From positions 1 to 64,000 of the forward strand of contig CANONN010000014.1 in NCBI GenBank assembly GCA_947567625.1: a stretch of 64,000 nt of DNA. The letters are read 5' to 3'. Positions 1 through 9,570 of the stretch are shown here, in pieces. Positions within the stretch are counted from its first letter, which is position 1. Each line of letters begins with the position of its first letter. The DNA comes from an uncultured Roseburia sp. (GTDB taxonomy: Bacteria > Bacillota > Clostridia > Lachnospirales > Lachnospiraceae). The notes beneath the pieces are model-generated. The model was not told the origin of the DNA, ran no database searches, and saw only the letters and a list, made by a program, of their open reading frames with translations. The position numbers and the translations under genes are program-made.

Positions 1-1293
1 GTAAGAAGCAAAAAAGAACATGTATATGAGGATGGAAAAATTAAACTTTTAAAATTTGCTGCAGTTTATGGAGCAAATGCTTCGGGTAAATCTAATTTGG
101 TAAAAGCATTAGATTTCATGCAAAGGATTGTTGTGTCAGGTTTACCAGAGGGACATACTGATAGGTATTGTAAGGTTGCTGCAGAATGTAGGGATAAGGA
201 AAGCTATTTTGAGTTAGAAATTTTGTTAAATGATAGATACTATGCCTATGGGTTTGAAGTGATATTAAATCAAGGCAGGTTTACATCGGAATGGTTGGTG
301 GAACTAACATCAGACAACAAAGAAAAATTGATTTTTAGTCGTGATATTACGGAAGGAACGTATGAGTTCGGAGGAGAGGTAAAAACAAAAGGGCTGATAG
401 AAAAACTGAATGTCTATGCCGAGGACATTCAGGAGGATAACAGTGTATTGTTGCTTTCTATAATGAATCAGAATAAGAAAACTCTATATCAGCAGTTTGA
501 GCAGGCTGCTATATTTCAGGATGTTTATATGTGGATAAGGCATAATCTAGATATTAATTATCCAGATAGACCTATTTCTGATTATTCTTACATGGCGGAT
601 ACAGAAAATGTAGAAGAGATATGTAGAATTATAGCGGCTTTTGGAACTGGCATTACAGATTTTCAAATGGTAGAGGTTCCGGTTGAAAAGGTATTAGGGC
701 CTTTACCTAAAAGGATACAAGAGGAGTTGCTTGCTGATATTGAAAAGAAAACTGTGGATATGAAAACAGATGTTGATGTAAATGGAATAGGAATCATTAT
801 GCGGAGCAATAGAGACTTTTTCATTCTCAATATCGATAAAGAAGAAAATATTATTTGCAAGACGATTAAGTTTTCTCATGGAAAAAAGAATATTTTATTT
901 GAATTATCGGAAGAGTCTGATGGTACGGTAAGGCTTTTAGATTTACTGGAAGTGTTATTATCTGGAAAAGGTAAGACATATATCATAGATGAATTAGATA
1001 GATGCCTACACCCTAGCCTGACTTATAAATTTGTTGAAACATTTTTAGAATTGGCTGTTCAGAAAGATATTCAGTTAATAGTAACAACTCATGAATCACG
1101 TTTATTAGATTTTGATTTACTGCGCCGCGATGAAATTTGGTTTGTAAATAAAAGAAAATCAGGAGAAAGTGATATATATTCTTTAGAGGAATATAATGCG
1201 AGATTTGATCAGAAAATTGATAAAGCCTATTTGGAAGGGCGTTATGGAGGTGTTCCTGTTTTCGATACTGTATTTCCGATTAGAGAGGTATAG
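1..1293 (+). CDS. AAA15-type ATPase, RloA-like (5' partial)
   Basis: Reading frame 1 is open from the first base, so the start codon lies outside the window. A Walker A motif (GANASGKS, bases 70-93) is followed by a Walker B motif IIDELD near codons 327-332, then HPSL and a TTHES switch histidine, the layout of SMC/ABC-like AAA15 ATPases. A signature-like SDGTVRLL precedes Walker B. Such ATPases partner with a second effector gene in phage-defence or restriction-linked modules (RloA/RloB, AbiL and PARIS-like pairs), and here the next gene, 2 bp downstream, is RloB-like. Base composition is clearly A+T-rich compared with the ribosomal part of the window, suggesting transfer. The ATPase call is firm; the defence role is inferred from family and pairing. 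Confidence 0.85.
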   Translation, partial: VRSKKEHVYEDGKIKLLKFAAVYGANASGKSNLVKALDFMQRIVVSGLPEGHTDRYCKVAAECRDKESYFELEILLNDRYYAYGFEVILNQGRFTSEWLVELTSDNKEKLIFSRDITEGTYEFGGEVKTKGLIEKLNVYAEDIQEDNSVLLLSIMNQNKKTLYQQFEQAAIFQDVYMWIRHNLDINYPDRPISDYSYMADTENVEEICRIIAAFGTGITDFQMVEVPVEKVLGPLPKRIQEELLADIEKKTVDMKTDVDVNGIGIIMRSNRDFFILNIDKEENIICKTIKFSHGKKNILFELSEESDGTVRLLDLLEVLLSGKGKTYIIDELDRCLHPSLTYKFVETFLELAVQKDIQLIVTTHESRLLDFDLLRRDEIWFVNKRKSGESDIYSLEEYNARFDQKIDKAYLEGRYGGVPVFDTVFPIREV

Positions 1294-1295
1294 TA

Positions 1296-2255
1296 ATGAG
1301 GGAAAAAAGAACATTTGCTGAGCGAACACGATTATTCACATCGGATAAAACTCTAAGGAAATATTTTCTCGTATATGAAGGTTCTGAAACAGAAGCTATA
1401 TACTTTGAAGCAGTTGATTCTTTGCGTGATAATATTAAGATTAGTCCGTTAATTAAGCTTATTCCTATTATTAGAAGTTATAGTGAAGATGGTTGGAGTA
1501 ATCCTAAAAAAATCTTAGATCGTGTAATTAAAAATTTAGAAGAGAGCAGAACAAATCATATTACTTATGAAACTTTATTAAATCGTATCATGGATTATTT
1601 TTGTGAAAGTAGTATAATATCGACTAGTAAAGCACAGGCGAGAAGCATTTGGAAAGCAATGTGCAGAATTTGCGAAGAAAAATGTTTGAAAAAACTTGAT
1701 TCCTATGTTGATGATATAGATAAAAATTGTAGCCTGATTTTAAATACATTACAAGAGGAGTATGACTTGCCTCATGTGCTTTCAGACATTTCAAATATTA
1801 TAAAAGAAGGAGGATTCACGTATGCGGAAGGATTTGACAAAATTTGTTTGATTATAGACCGAGATAGGGAGAGTTTTGTTTCTTCATCAAAAAATAATCA
1901 GTATAAGTATGTGGCTGATAAGTGTGAAGAAATGGGATTTGGGTTATATGTAACGAACCCATGTTTTGAATTTTGGTTGTTGTTGCATTTTGATAAAGTA
2001 TTTGAATTGGATAGAGACAAACTCTTAGAGAATCCCAAAGTAACGGCAAAGAGGAGATATGTAGAACAAGAACTAAGACGGATTTGCCCAGGGTATAAAA
2101 AAACTTCGTATAGGGCAGAAGAATTAGTGAAGGATATAAATCATGCTATTGATAATGAAAAGAAGTTTTGCGAAGATATTGTAAATTTAGAAAATTCGCT
2201 AGGCAGCAATATCGGAAAACTGATTATGGATATGCGGCACATAACAACTGATTAG
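1296..2255 (+). CDS. RloB-family protein, TOPRIM-like putative effector
   Basis: 319 residues, starting 2 bp after the ATPase stop with GAGAGG upstream, so the two are almost certainly co-translated. Family marks are an N-terminal acidic patch EGSETE (residues 28-33), a DRD pair (D188, D190) after a hydrophobic strand, and the RloB hallmark NPCFEFWLLLH starting at N221. The acidic spacing resembles a TOPRIM nuclease fold. RloB proteins are linked to restriction-modification loci and to AAA15 ATPases in abortive-infection pairs. This copy seems longer than usual because of an extra helical segment at about residues 60-165. The nuclease activity is inferred from family, not shown. Confidence 0.8.
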   Translation: MREKRTFAERTRLFTSDKTLRKYFLVYEGSETEAIYFEAVDSLRDNIKISPLIKLIPIIRSYSEDGWSNPKKILDRVIKNLEESRTNHITYETLLNRIMDYFCESSIISTSKAQARSIWKAMCRICEEKCLKKLDSYVDDIDKNCSLILNTLQEEYDLPHVLSDISNIIKEGGFTYAEGFDKICLIIDRDRESFVSSSKNNQYKYVADKCEEMGFGLYVTNPCFEFWLLLHFDKVFELDRDKLLENPKVTAKRRYVEQELRRICPGYKKTSYRAEELVKDINHAIDNEKKFCEDIVNLENSLGSNIGKLIMDMRHITTD

Positions 2256-2333
2256 ACGGGATTCGATGAAAAACACATAGTCTTTTGTAATGAGCTGATC
2301 ACTTTATGAAATATTGAGATAGGAGGGAATTCA

Positions 2334-2747
2334 ATGCTAGAAAATATACCATCTCAATCAGTTATGATTGAATTATTAGGACAATCTTTGTTTGAGGTTT
2401 GGCAAGCGTTATGCTCGGCTATTGACGAAAAATATGAAATGGAACGATTATGGAATACTGGCGGCAAGAATTGGACGTACGAGTATAAATATCGTAGAGG
2501 TGGTAAAACACTCTGCTGCCTGTATGCAAAAAGCAACTGTGTTGGTTTTATGATTATTTTTGGGAAAGATGAAAGAGTAAAATTTGAAGAGATAAGGGGG
2601 AATCTTTCCTCTGCCGTTTGTAGGCAGTATGATGAAGCAAAAACCTATCATGATGGAAAATGGGTAATGTTTGAACCTACCAATACCGCAGAATTTGATG
2701 ATTATATTAAATTGTTGGCTATTAAAAGAAAACCGAATCGGAAATAA
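2334..2747 (+). CDS. DUF3788 family protein
   Basis: 137 residues preceded by GGAGGG 8 bp before the ATG. The central block with TGGKNWTYEYKYRRGGKTLC, then GFMIIFGKDER and KFEE, matches the conserved core of DUF3788 proteins, small soluble proteins of unknown biochemical function that are common in Clostridia and Bacteroides. It is about the normal family length and looks intact. It lies between the ATPase/RloB pair and a serine hydrolase in the same A+T-rich stretch, so it may be cargo of the same transferred block rather than a functional partner. Confidence 0.8.
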   Translation: MLENIPSQSVMIELLGQSLFEVWQALCSAIDEKYEMERLWNTGGKNWTYEYKYRRGGKTLCCLYAKSNCVGFMIIFGKDERVKFEEIRGNLSSAVCRQYDEAKTYHDGKWVMFEPTNTAEFDDYIKLLAIKRKPNRK

Positions 2748-2831
2748 CAAATCTTATTTGCAGAAAGGGGGCAAGAAAATATATAAATGATATTCAGAGG
2801 AATAAATTGGTAGAGTGGGGGAAGATTGAAA

Positions 2832-3839
2832 ATGGGTATTAAAGAAATGATGGATGTAAACTTTAGGGGAAATATATATATTGTGCAGAATGGAAAAGTT
2901 TTATATGAAAGAGAAAATGGGTTTGCAGATTTATCAAATGAAATATCTAACACAATGGAAACAAAATTTGCAAGTGCTTCGGCGGGAAAAGTATTTGTTG
3001 CAGTAGGGATATTGCAGTTGATAGAACGAGGAAGAATAAAGTTTAATGATACATTAGGTATGTTGCTTGATATGCCATTAAATAATATTGACAAGGATGT
3101 TACAGTGAAACAGCTTTTAAACCATACATCAGGCGTCCCGGATTATTTTGATGAAAGTGTTATGGAGGAATATGAAGAATTATGGGTTGATTATCCTAAT
3201 TATAAAATCAGACATAACAGCGATTTGCTTCCACTATTTATAAATAAACCTATGATGTATCCAAGAGGAGAAAAATTCCAGTATAATAATACAGGGTATG
3301 TCCTTCTGGCAATGATTATAGAAAAAATGACGGGAATGTATTTTGACCGATATCTCAAGGAAAATGTTTTTGACGTATGCGGTATGAAATCAACGGGCTA
3401 TTATGAGTTGGACAGACTGCCGGCAAAGTGTGCCAATAATTATATTTATTGTGCTGATACAAAGGATTACCGCACAAATATATTTTCTGTTGACGCAAAA
3501 GGCACCGGCGCGGGCGGGGCGTTTATAACGGTAAGAGATATTATTAGTTTTTGGACTCATTTGCTGCAAGGAAATTTAATTTCAAAAGCATTAGTTTCAG
3601 ATATGCTTCGTAGGCAGAGCGGAAATGGGGATGATGCAGAAGAAGGATATTATGGCTATGGTGTATGGATCATTGATAATCCCAATGGTAAAGATTTTGC
3701 GTATTTTCAAGGTTGTGATCCGGGTGTAAGCTTTATATCCGAATATAATCCCAATAATGGGATAATTTCTGTTTTAGTGAGCAATTACGGAGATAATGTC
3801 TGGAGGGAAATGCGAAAAGTTAGGGAAGTTCTCTACTGA
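2832..3839 (+). CDS. Serine hydrolase, class C beta-lactamase / penicillin-binding-protein-like
   Basis: 335 residues from the ATG at 2832, chosen over a TTG at 2826 because GGGGGAAG ends about 7 bp upstream of the ATG. It has the SxxK catalytic motif (S50-A-G-K53) and the YxN motif (Y151-N-N153) of the beta-lactamase superfamily, plus LNHTSG, typical of EstB/FmtA-like serine hydrolases. No signal peptide or membrane segment is visible, so it is probably cytoplasmic, unlike true beta-lactamases. The likely substrate is an ester, amide or D-amino-acid peptide; it cannot be named. It is followed by an inverted repeat before the large helicase gene. Confidence 0.85.
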   Translation: MGIKEMMDVNFRGNIYIVQNGKVLYERENGFADLSNEISNTMETKFASASAGKVFVAVGILQLIERGRIKFNDTLGMLLDMPLNNIDKDVTVKQLLNHTSGVPDYFDESVMEEYEELWVDYPNYKIRHNSDLLPLFINKPMMYPRGEKFQYNNTGYVLLAMIIEKMTGMYFDRYLKENVFDVCGMKSTGYYELDRLPAKCANNYIYCADTKDYRTNIFSVDAKGTGAGGAFITVRDIISFWTHLLQGNLISKALVSDMLRRQSGNGDDAEEGYYGYGVWIIDNPNGKDFAYFQGCDPGVSFISEYNPNNGIISVLVSNYGDNVWREMRKVREVLY

Positions 3840-3860
3840 GCTCAAGTAATGGATATTTTG

Positions 3861-3895
3861 GACTGGAAAGTCCGTAAAATCAGTGTTTTCCAGTC
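3861..3895. repeat. 9-bp inverted repeat between hydrolase and helicase genes
   Basis: GACTGGAAA (3861-3869) and its exact complement TTTCCAGTC (3887-3895) are separated by 17 nt. No T-run follows the right arm, so it is not a standard intrinsic terminator. It could be an operator or a hairpin separating the two transcription units. Confidence 0.5.
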
Positions 3896-3955
3896 TCTTG
3901 AACAAGGAAAAGGTTTGTGCCGGGGAAAGAGTATAGAAAAGGGGAGTGTTTACAG

Positions 3956-6900
3956 ATGCAAACGCAGAAAAAACTGTTAGCAGAAAACGTGTTGGACTAT
4001 TGGTTCACACTGGAATTTTTGTCTCAGGATAAATATCCCGATAGCCGGGATATAAGAGGTAAAGTAGAGAAGCATAAGAAAAATGTTGAAAGGAGAACCG
4101 CCAAAAATCGAGCGATTGAGGATTTCATTTTTTTGAAAACCGGCGATCATTTATACCAAAGAATATCGGAAGAAGCGATAGCCTGCGGAATGAAAAAATG
4201 GGGAAATCTGACTATTTATATCGGTAAGATGAAAAGAGAAAGATGTATAGAATGTATATCCCAGATTCTTCCGTTTCATCAGGAGAATGAAAACCGGCCG
4301 GAAAAAAGTACAGATCAAATAGCATGGATGAGCTTGCAGCTTACTCCAGAAGGCAATTATATCGAACATTCTTTGTCAGTATCTACGATTATTTGGGCAA
4401 TCAATCAGTTAAAGGCTGCAAAGGATAAGATTTCAGACGCGTTGGACAACAAACTTTATAAAGAAGCGACAGAGGAACTTGAGAAACGCTTTTTTAAAAC
4501 GGATAAAAAGGATAAAGACAAAAAATTGACAGAAGTTTTGTTGGAGGAGAGGATAGGAGAGATCGAGCCATTGCAGACAATTTCAGCCAATGCCGTTTCT
4601 GTGGCAGAACTTCGTAATTTATATCAAGAAGTAGAAAATAAATATATAAAGGGAAATATTGAAAATAGTGAGAAAAAAACGGATGCATATGAGGAAATAT
4701 ATGGGGTTAGTTTTCAGTTATTTGTCGATGAAGAGACAAAAAATAAGAGAGAGGATGACAATTATCTTGGTTTAGATCATGACTATTATTCTGATGATAT
4801 CAAGTTTATTCTGGAGCAGGTCAGAAGCGGCGCGTTGAGAAATGATGAACATATGGGAAAAGAAATTTTAGAATATGTCACCATATTGTCAAATGATACC
4901 GTTTTTAAAAATAAAAGAATTAATCTTGTGGAGCAAAAACAACAGGGAACTTACCTAAAGCTGCTTCATGAGATTTTGGCAATTCAAAATGCACCATTGG
5001 GGAAGTGGCCATCCCGATTTATGCCGGCGCTTATGCAGCAGATTGCAGTGAATCTGGCAATTGGGAAAGGTGATTCAGAGCTTTACGGAATGAACGGAAA
5101 GGTTTTTTCCGTAAATGGACCTCCCGGGACAGGAAAAACCACATTGCTGAAAGAAATTGTAGTCAGCAATATTATTGAGAGGGCAATTTTGCTGGCTGAT
5201 TATGACAAGCCGGATGATGCATTTGAAGCTCATAATTTTTTGCACGGTGACGGGCCGGAAGCTGCATATTCGCAGTACATACGCCATTGGTATGATTTAA
5301 AAAATAAAGTGATCAATGATTATAGTATGCTGGTGACTTCCTGCAACAATGCGGCAGTTGAAAATATTTCAAAAGAACTCCCAAGGAATATGATTGGGGA
5401 TTTATCTCCATTGGATGGCGATACAGGTGAATTAAGAGATTTGCTCTTAGAAGTTATGAGGCTTTTTGACGCCCATGCGTCTGATACCATTGAGACTAAT
5501 TATAAGGGTGAAACGTATCGGGACGTATATTTTACAAAATATGCAGAAGAGCTTTTGGATAGCAGCGATGTTTGGGGTTTGGTTGCAGCTCCTTTAGGGA
5601 AAAAATCTAACTTAAGGAATTTTTATCATAAGGTGCTTTATCCGTTGGAACGTGATTTTTATAATAATAATCGTAAGATGGATGAGAGAGCAGACTTATA
5701 TGCAAAGGCAAAGAAAGCATTTATGGAACAGCTTAAAATTGTAAGAGAAATGCAGGCAGCATTGGGAAAAGCAGGGGTTCTTTTTAAAGAAAAATCAAGG
5801 GTGGAAGAAGAGATTTTAGAAATCAGGAAACAATGTGAACTAGGTATTTCAGAAAGCAGAAATAAACTGACAAAATGCCAGATGCGGTTAAGCGCATTGA
5901 AAGCGCTGGAAAAGGAGCGTTTTTTAAAGCTTAGGTCGTGTGAAGCCTCCTTACATCAGAAAGATCAGGCTCTTAAGGAAAAACAGAACCAGCTTGCAAG
6001 TGAAAACGATAAGCTTAAGAAAGCTTTGCAAAATGAGTTTGCAGTGAGAAGCTCTGTCGGTATTCTGACGCAGATTTTTAATAAATCTAAATATCAGGCC
6101 GCGATGAGCCTCGCGGATGAACATGAGAAGGATGCAGATCTACACAGAGTGTATGTTTCACAATTGGAAGCTGAAATCATAAATGAGAAAGAAGCATTAA
6201 AACACGCAGAAATATTATATCGTCAGAACGAACAGGAATATAATAAATGTAAAAATACATGGATTGATTTCAATAAAACGATCGAAAGGGAAGAAAAAAA
6301 TATTAAAATTTATCAAGAGAGGATAGAACAGCAAATCTTGAAGTGGGAAGTGGTCAGGAAAGCGTATGAGTCCGAAATGGCAAAATTTGCGGATTCGGAT
6401 TTCGTTGATTCCCATGTAGTGCTTGATGAGAATTTTATCGAACAGCTGCTGTCGGATGATGTAGAGGAATCAACAGCCGCCCAGGTCGCGAATCCGTGGT
6501 TTACGCAGCGCTATAATAGAGAAAGGGAAAAATTATTTGCATTTGCTTTAAGACTGAACAAAGAATTTGTGGTTTCATCCAAGTATTGTAGGAACAATTT
6601 AAAGACCTTAGCTCAATATTGGGGTTTAAAAGCAGGGGATGAAAACGAAAGAATTATTTTTCATGAGGAAGATCGGGAGAATATGGTTCCTGCACTCTTT
6701 CAAACGTTGTTTTTATTAGTGCCGGTGATTTCATCTACATTTGCTTCTATAGGGAACCTCTTAAAAGATGTGAAACAATCAGGCGCAATAGGTATGCTTA
6801 TTGTGGATGAGGCTGGTCAGGCGCAGCCACAGATGGCGGTGGGGGCGCTATATAGAAGTCGGCGGGCTGTGATTGTCGGAGATCCCAAACAGGTGGAGCC

Positions 6901-8485
6901 GGTTGTCACGGATGATCTGATATTATTAAAAAAGGCATATTGTGACGATGATCTGAAACCGTATGGAAAAAAATCGCTTTCTGTGCAGGGATTCGCAGAC
7001 CAAATGAATGTATTTGGTACATATTTTGATAACGGCTCCGATTATCCTGAATGGGTGGGATGCCCGTTGCTGGTACATAGACGCTGTATATCTCCCATGT
7101 ATGACATTTCAAACGAAATCTCTTATAGTGGAATGATGAAGCAGCAGACAAAGCTGCCCAAAAAGGATAAGGCCCTGAAATTTATTTATGATAAATCACA
7201 GTGGATTAATGTAAAGGGAAATGAACGGGGAGACAAAAATCATTTTGTTGAGGAACAAGGGGAAAAGGTATGCGAACTGTTAGAGGTAGCATTTTCTAAA
7301 AATCCCGAGCCAAGTATTTATATTATCAGTCCATTTTCAACAGTAGTTTCCGCAATCAAGGAATATATAAAGGGGTATTGCCGCAAAAACAGGAAAGCGA
7401 CTAAGATCGACTGTGATTATATGCTCGATTATAACCAGAAAAAAATAGGCACCGTTCATACCTTTCAAGGGAAGGAAGCGGATGAAGTAATATTTTTGCT
7501 TGGGTGTGATACCAGTGAAGGGGCGAGAGGTGCAATACGCTGGGTAAACAGGAATATTGTAAATGTGGCAGTTACCCGCGCAAAATATAGATTATATGTA
7601 ATTGGGGATGAAGAAGCATGGAGAACATCGGATTGTATTCGTATGACAAAAGAAATCATCGACACATTTGCCATAAAGAAAATTAAATCCATCCTTGAGA
7701 CCGACTTGCCGGAAAATGAAAGGCAGGAGGAACTGGCAAAAGCATCAAGCGGGCTGCCCTCCATAACCTCGTTTGCAACGCCAGAAATTGCGGATGAGGG
7801 CGGAAGTGTTGACTACAGCGTGGATACATCTGGACTAATTCGAGGGTTAAGTAAAGAGTTTCTTAAAATGAATCTAACACCGCAACAATTGGACAAGTTT
7901 GGATTTAAAGATACGAAAGATTTGGAGGAACTATCGACGCCGATCAAAGAAAATCTGCTTTTGGGCATGAAGCTTTACTTTTTGCTTGAACCGGTTTATA
8001 AAATAAATCGGCAGTTGGACGCCTCCTGTTGTGCAATACTTTTTTGTAAGGCAATGGAACTTCGGATGAAAGAATGTTTTATAAAAAGTCTGAAAGAAAT
8101 TTTCCCGGATTTTAAGATTAGGGGAATGGGTAAGGGGAGAACTATGATATCATTGAAAAATGCAAATAATGAAGAATTTACGCTGGGCACTTTTGATATC
8201 ATTCTAAAAAATAAAGGAGAAGAGCTTGCCGGTAAGATGACGGGAATGGGAAAAAGCAGATATGATAAGGAATGGTGGGGTTTGTTTGAACGCAAGCTAA
8301 AAAATTGCAAGGACAGAAGAAATCAATGCTGCCACTCTGGATTATTTACATGGAGGGAACAATCCTTTTTCTTGTTTGATATGTTTACGGATGATGCGCA
8401 GAAACAGGGGAAAATCCCTAAAGTCGGGGGGATTCTTTTTGAGAGCAGAGTGGGAAAAGAGCTGGAAGTATTCGTGTGTTCTTGA
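3956..8485 (+). CDS. SF1 (UPF1/Dna2-like) helicase with C-terminal HEPN-like domain
   Basis: 1509 residues from the ATG at 3956, with GGGGAG 9 bp upstream (a GTG 39 bp earlier has no good site). Helicase motifs in order: Walker A GPPGTGKTT (388-396), Walker B VDEAGQAQ (from V950), motif III GDPKQ (975-979), TFQGKEADEV (from T1169) and VAVTRAK (1204-1210). A long charged segment between Walker A and B (about residues 560-830) looks coiled-coil. The C-terminus contains R1455-N-x3-H1460, the RNxxxH signature of HEPN ribonucleases, in a mainly helical region. Helicase-HEPN fusions are known from anti-phage and RNA-targeting systems. The helicase call is firm. HEPN is a motif-based inference, as is a role as a nucleic-acid sensor with a toxic RNase arm. 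Confidence 0.85.
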   Translation: MQTQKKLLAENVLDYWFTLEFLSQDKYPDSRDIRGKVEKHKKNVERRTAKNRAIEDFIFLKTGDHLYQRISEEAIACGMKKWGNLTIYIGKMKRERCIECISQILPFHQENENRPEKSTDQIAWMSLQLTPEGNYIEHSLSVSTIIWAINQLKAAKDKISDALDNKLYKEATEELEKRFFKTDKKDKDKKLTEVLLEERIGEIEPLQTISANAVSVAELRNLYQEVENKYIKGNIENSEKKTDAYEEIYGVSFQLFVDEETKNKREDDNYLGLDHDYYSDDIKFILEQVRSGALRNDEHMGKEILEYVTILSNDTVFKNKRINLVEQKQQGTYLKLLHEILAIQNAPLGKWPSRFMPALMQQIAVNLAIGKGDSELYGMNGKVFSVNGPPGTGKTTLLKEIVVSNIIERAILLADYDKPDDAFEAHNFLHGDGPEAAYSQYIRHWYDLKNKVINDYSMLVTSCNNAAVENISKELPRNMIGDLSPLDGDTGELRDLLLEVMRLFDAHASDTIETNYKGETYRDVYFTKYAEELLDSSDVWGLVAAPLGKKSNLRNFYHKVLYPLERDFYNNNRKMDERADLYAKAKKAFMEQLKIVREMQAALGKAGVLFKEKSRVEEEILEIRKQCELGISESRNKLTKCQMRLSALKALEKERFLKLRSCEASLHQKDQALKEKQNQLASENDKLKKALQNEFAVRSSVGILTQIFNKSKYQAAMSLADEHEKDADLHRVYVSQLEAEIINEKEALKHAEILYRQNEQEYNKCKNTWIDFNKTIEREEKNIKIYQERIEQQILKWEVVRKAYESEMAKFADSDFVDSHVVLDENFIEQLLSDDVEESTAAQVANPWFTQRYNREREKLFAFALRLNKEFVVSSKYCRNNLKTLAQYWGLKAGDENERIIFHEEDRENMVPALFQTLFLLVPVISSTFASIGNLLKDVKQSGAIGMLIVDEAGQAQPQMAVGALYRSRRAVIVGDPKQVEPVVTDDLILLKKAYCDDDLKPYGKKSLSVQGFADQMNVFGTYFDNGSDYPEWVGCPLLVHRRCISPMYDISNEISYSGMMKQQTKLPKKDKALKFIYDKSQWINVKGNERGDKNHFVEEQGEKVCELLEVAFSKNPEPSIYIISPFSTVVSAIKEYIKGYCRKNRKATKIDCDYMLDYNQKKIGTVHTFQGKEADEVIFLLGCDTSEGARGAIRWVNRNIVNVAVTRAKYRLYVIGDEEAWRTSDCIRMTKEIIDTFAIKKIKSILETDLPENERQEELAKASSGLPSITSFATPEIADEGGSVDYSVDTSGLIRGLSKEFLKMNLTPQQLDKFGFKDTKDLEELSTPIKENLLLGMKLYFLLEPVYKINRQLDASCCAILFCKAMELRMKECFIKSLKEIFPDFKIRGMGKGRTMISLKNANNEEFTLGTFDIILKNKGEELAGKMTGMGKSRYDKEWWGLFERKLKNCKDRRNQCCHSGLFTWREQSFFLFDMFTDDAQKQGKIPKVGGILFESRVGKELEVFVCS

Positions 8486-8625
8486 TTCTTGTCAGCAGCG
8501 GGTTAGAGGGGGGAATACGCCGGTGTCGGCTCAGGCATATCATTTGGTCTCAGTCAACACTTTTTTCCAGGCGACGTAAGAACAGTTTGCGGCTATACAA
8601 AAACATAAGGGGGAACGTTTTTAAG

Positions 8626-8654
8626 TGGAAAATGGGGCGTAGAAATGTTATAAT
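8626..8654 (+). promoter_or_regulatory. Possible sigma-A promoter for the 65-residue ORF
   Basis: TGGAAA (8626-8631) and a perfect TATAAT (8649-8654) are 17 bp apart. The -35 box is weak. It lies 54 bp before the ATG of the small ORF at 8708 in an otherwise featureless 222-bp spacer. Confidence 0.4.
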
Positions 8655-8707
8655 CGCAATAGAGTCATAATTACGGAGCAAAGCTGCGATTTGGAAAGGA
8701 GTTTATT

Positions 8708-8905
8708 ATGGACGAATTGAAACTGATTATGGAAAAATTTGTTGCGTCAGGATGGGATTTAATAGCAGTACCGGCACAGCAATGGTTAGACAAAAAAGCC
8801 GATAAAGAGACGTTGGTGGCAGCGATCAGGCAGGCCGATCAGGAATGTGGAAGCTGCGGTTGTGATTTAGATCCGCTGTATAAAAGAGCCTTGGAATTAA
8901 TTTAG
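8708..8905 (+). CDS. Small conserved-looking protein of unknown function (65 aa)
   Basis: It starts with ATG behind GGAAAGGAG at good spacing and has an upstream TATAAT, so it is probably translated. The protein is acidic and mostly helical. It contains a compact CGSCGC cluster near residue 50 and ends in LDPLYKRALELI. No family is recognised. The Cys cluster could bind a metal, but the ligand set is incomplete for a classic zinc ribbon. It stands alone between the helicase gene and a GNAT gene. Confidence 0.6.
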   Translation: MDELKLIMEKFVASGWDLIAVPAQQWLDKKADKETLVAAIRQADQECGSCGCDLDPLYKRALELI

Positions 8906-8986
8906 CGGCGCTCTGCCGGGTGGGAAACGATGCCAGCGTTCCCAAAAACGGAAAAAGCAGGATTTTGAAATGTGGAGGAATTGGAT

Positions 8987-9439
8987 ATGAACTTTGTGCG
9001 AACCGATGGGAATAACAGGGATTTTGTAGAGAATTGCAGGCTTCTCGACGCGGATTTGGATAGACGTGTCGGGAAAATCATTGCAAGAGAGCCGTACAAG
9101 AAATATAACCTCTTAGATGAAATACAGGAAGCGATTGTCGTCTATGACGGTCAAAAGGCAGTTGGCGGCGGTGCCATAAGACGATATGATGATGAGAATG
9201 TGGAATTAAAAAGGGTTTTTATACATTCGGAGTACCAGGGGCAGGGGCTCGGAAGCCGGCTTGTTTCCTTGCTTATGGAATGGGCCGCAGAATTGGGATA
9301 TAAAAGAATGATTCTGGAAACGGGTGAGCGGTTGGTGGAATCCTGTGCGGTATATAAAAAATTGGGGTTTCGGGTAATTCCCAATTATGGCCCCTATGTG
9401 CAAATGACACAATCTCTGTGTATGGCAAAAGAGCTTTAA
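8987..9439 (+). CDS. GNAT-family N-acetyltransferase
   Basis: 150 residues from the ATG at 8987, which has GGAGG 8 bp upstream; a GTG 15 bp earlier overlaps that site and is less likely. The acetyl-CoA-binding motif A is clear in YQGQGLGSRLV, followed by the GYKRMILETGERL strand-turn and a C-terminal YKKLGFRVIPNYGPY typical of small GNATs. The acetyl acceptor cannot be predicted. It is about the usual family length and looks complete. Confidence 0.88.
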   Translation: MNFVRTDGNNRDFVENCRLLDADLDRRVGKIIAREPYKKYNLLDEIQEAIVVYDGQKAVGGGAIRRYDDENVELKRVFIHSEYQGQGLGSRLVSLLMEWAAELGYKRMILETGERLVESCAVYKKLGFRVIPNYGPYVQMTQSLCMAKEL

Positions 9440-9570
9440 ATGAAATTGAGCTTCGCTACTTCCGGTGCGGGCATTTTCCACGGCTTTTTTAATGATCTAG
9501 ATAGATTGCCGTAATCATGACAGCGATCAAAAATAATGATATCATAATTCGTGAAAAAGGAGGATTCACT

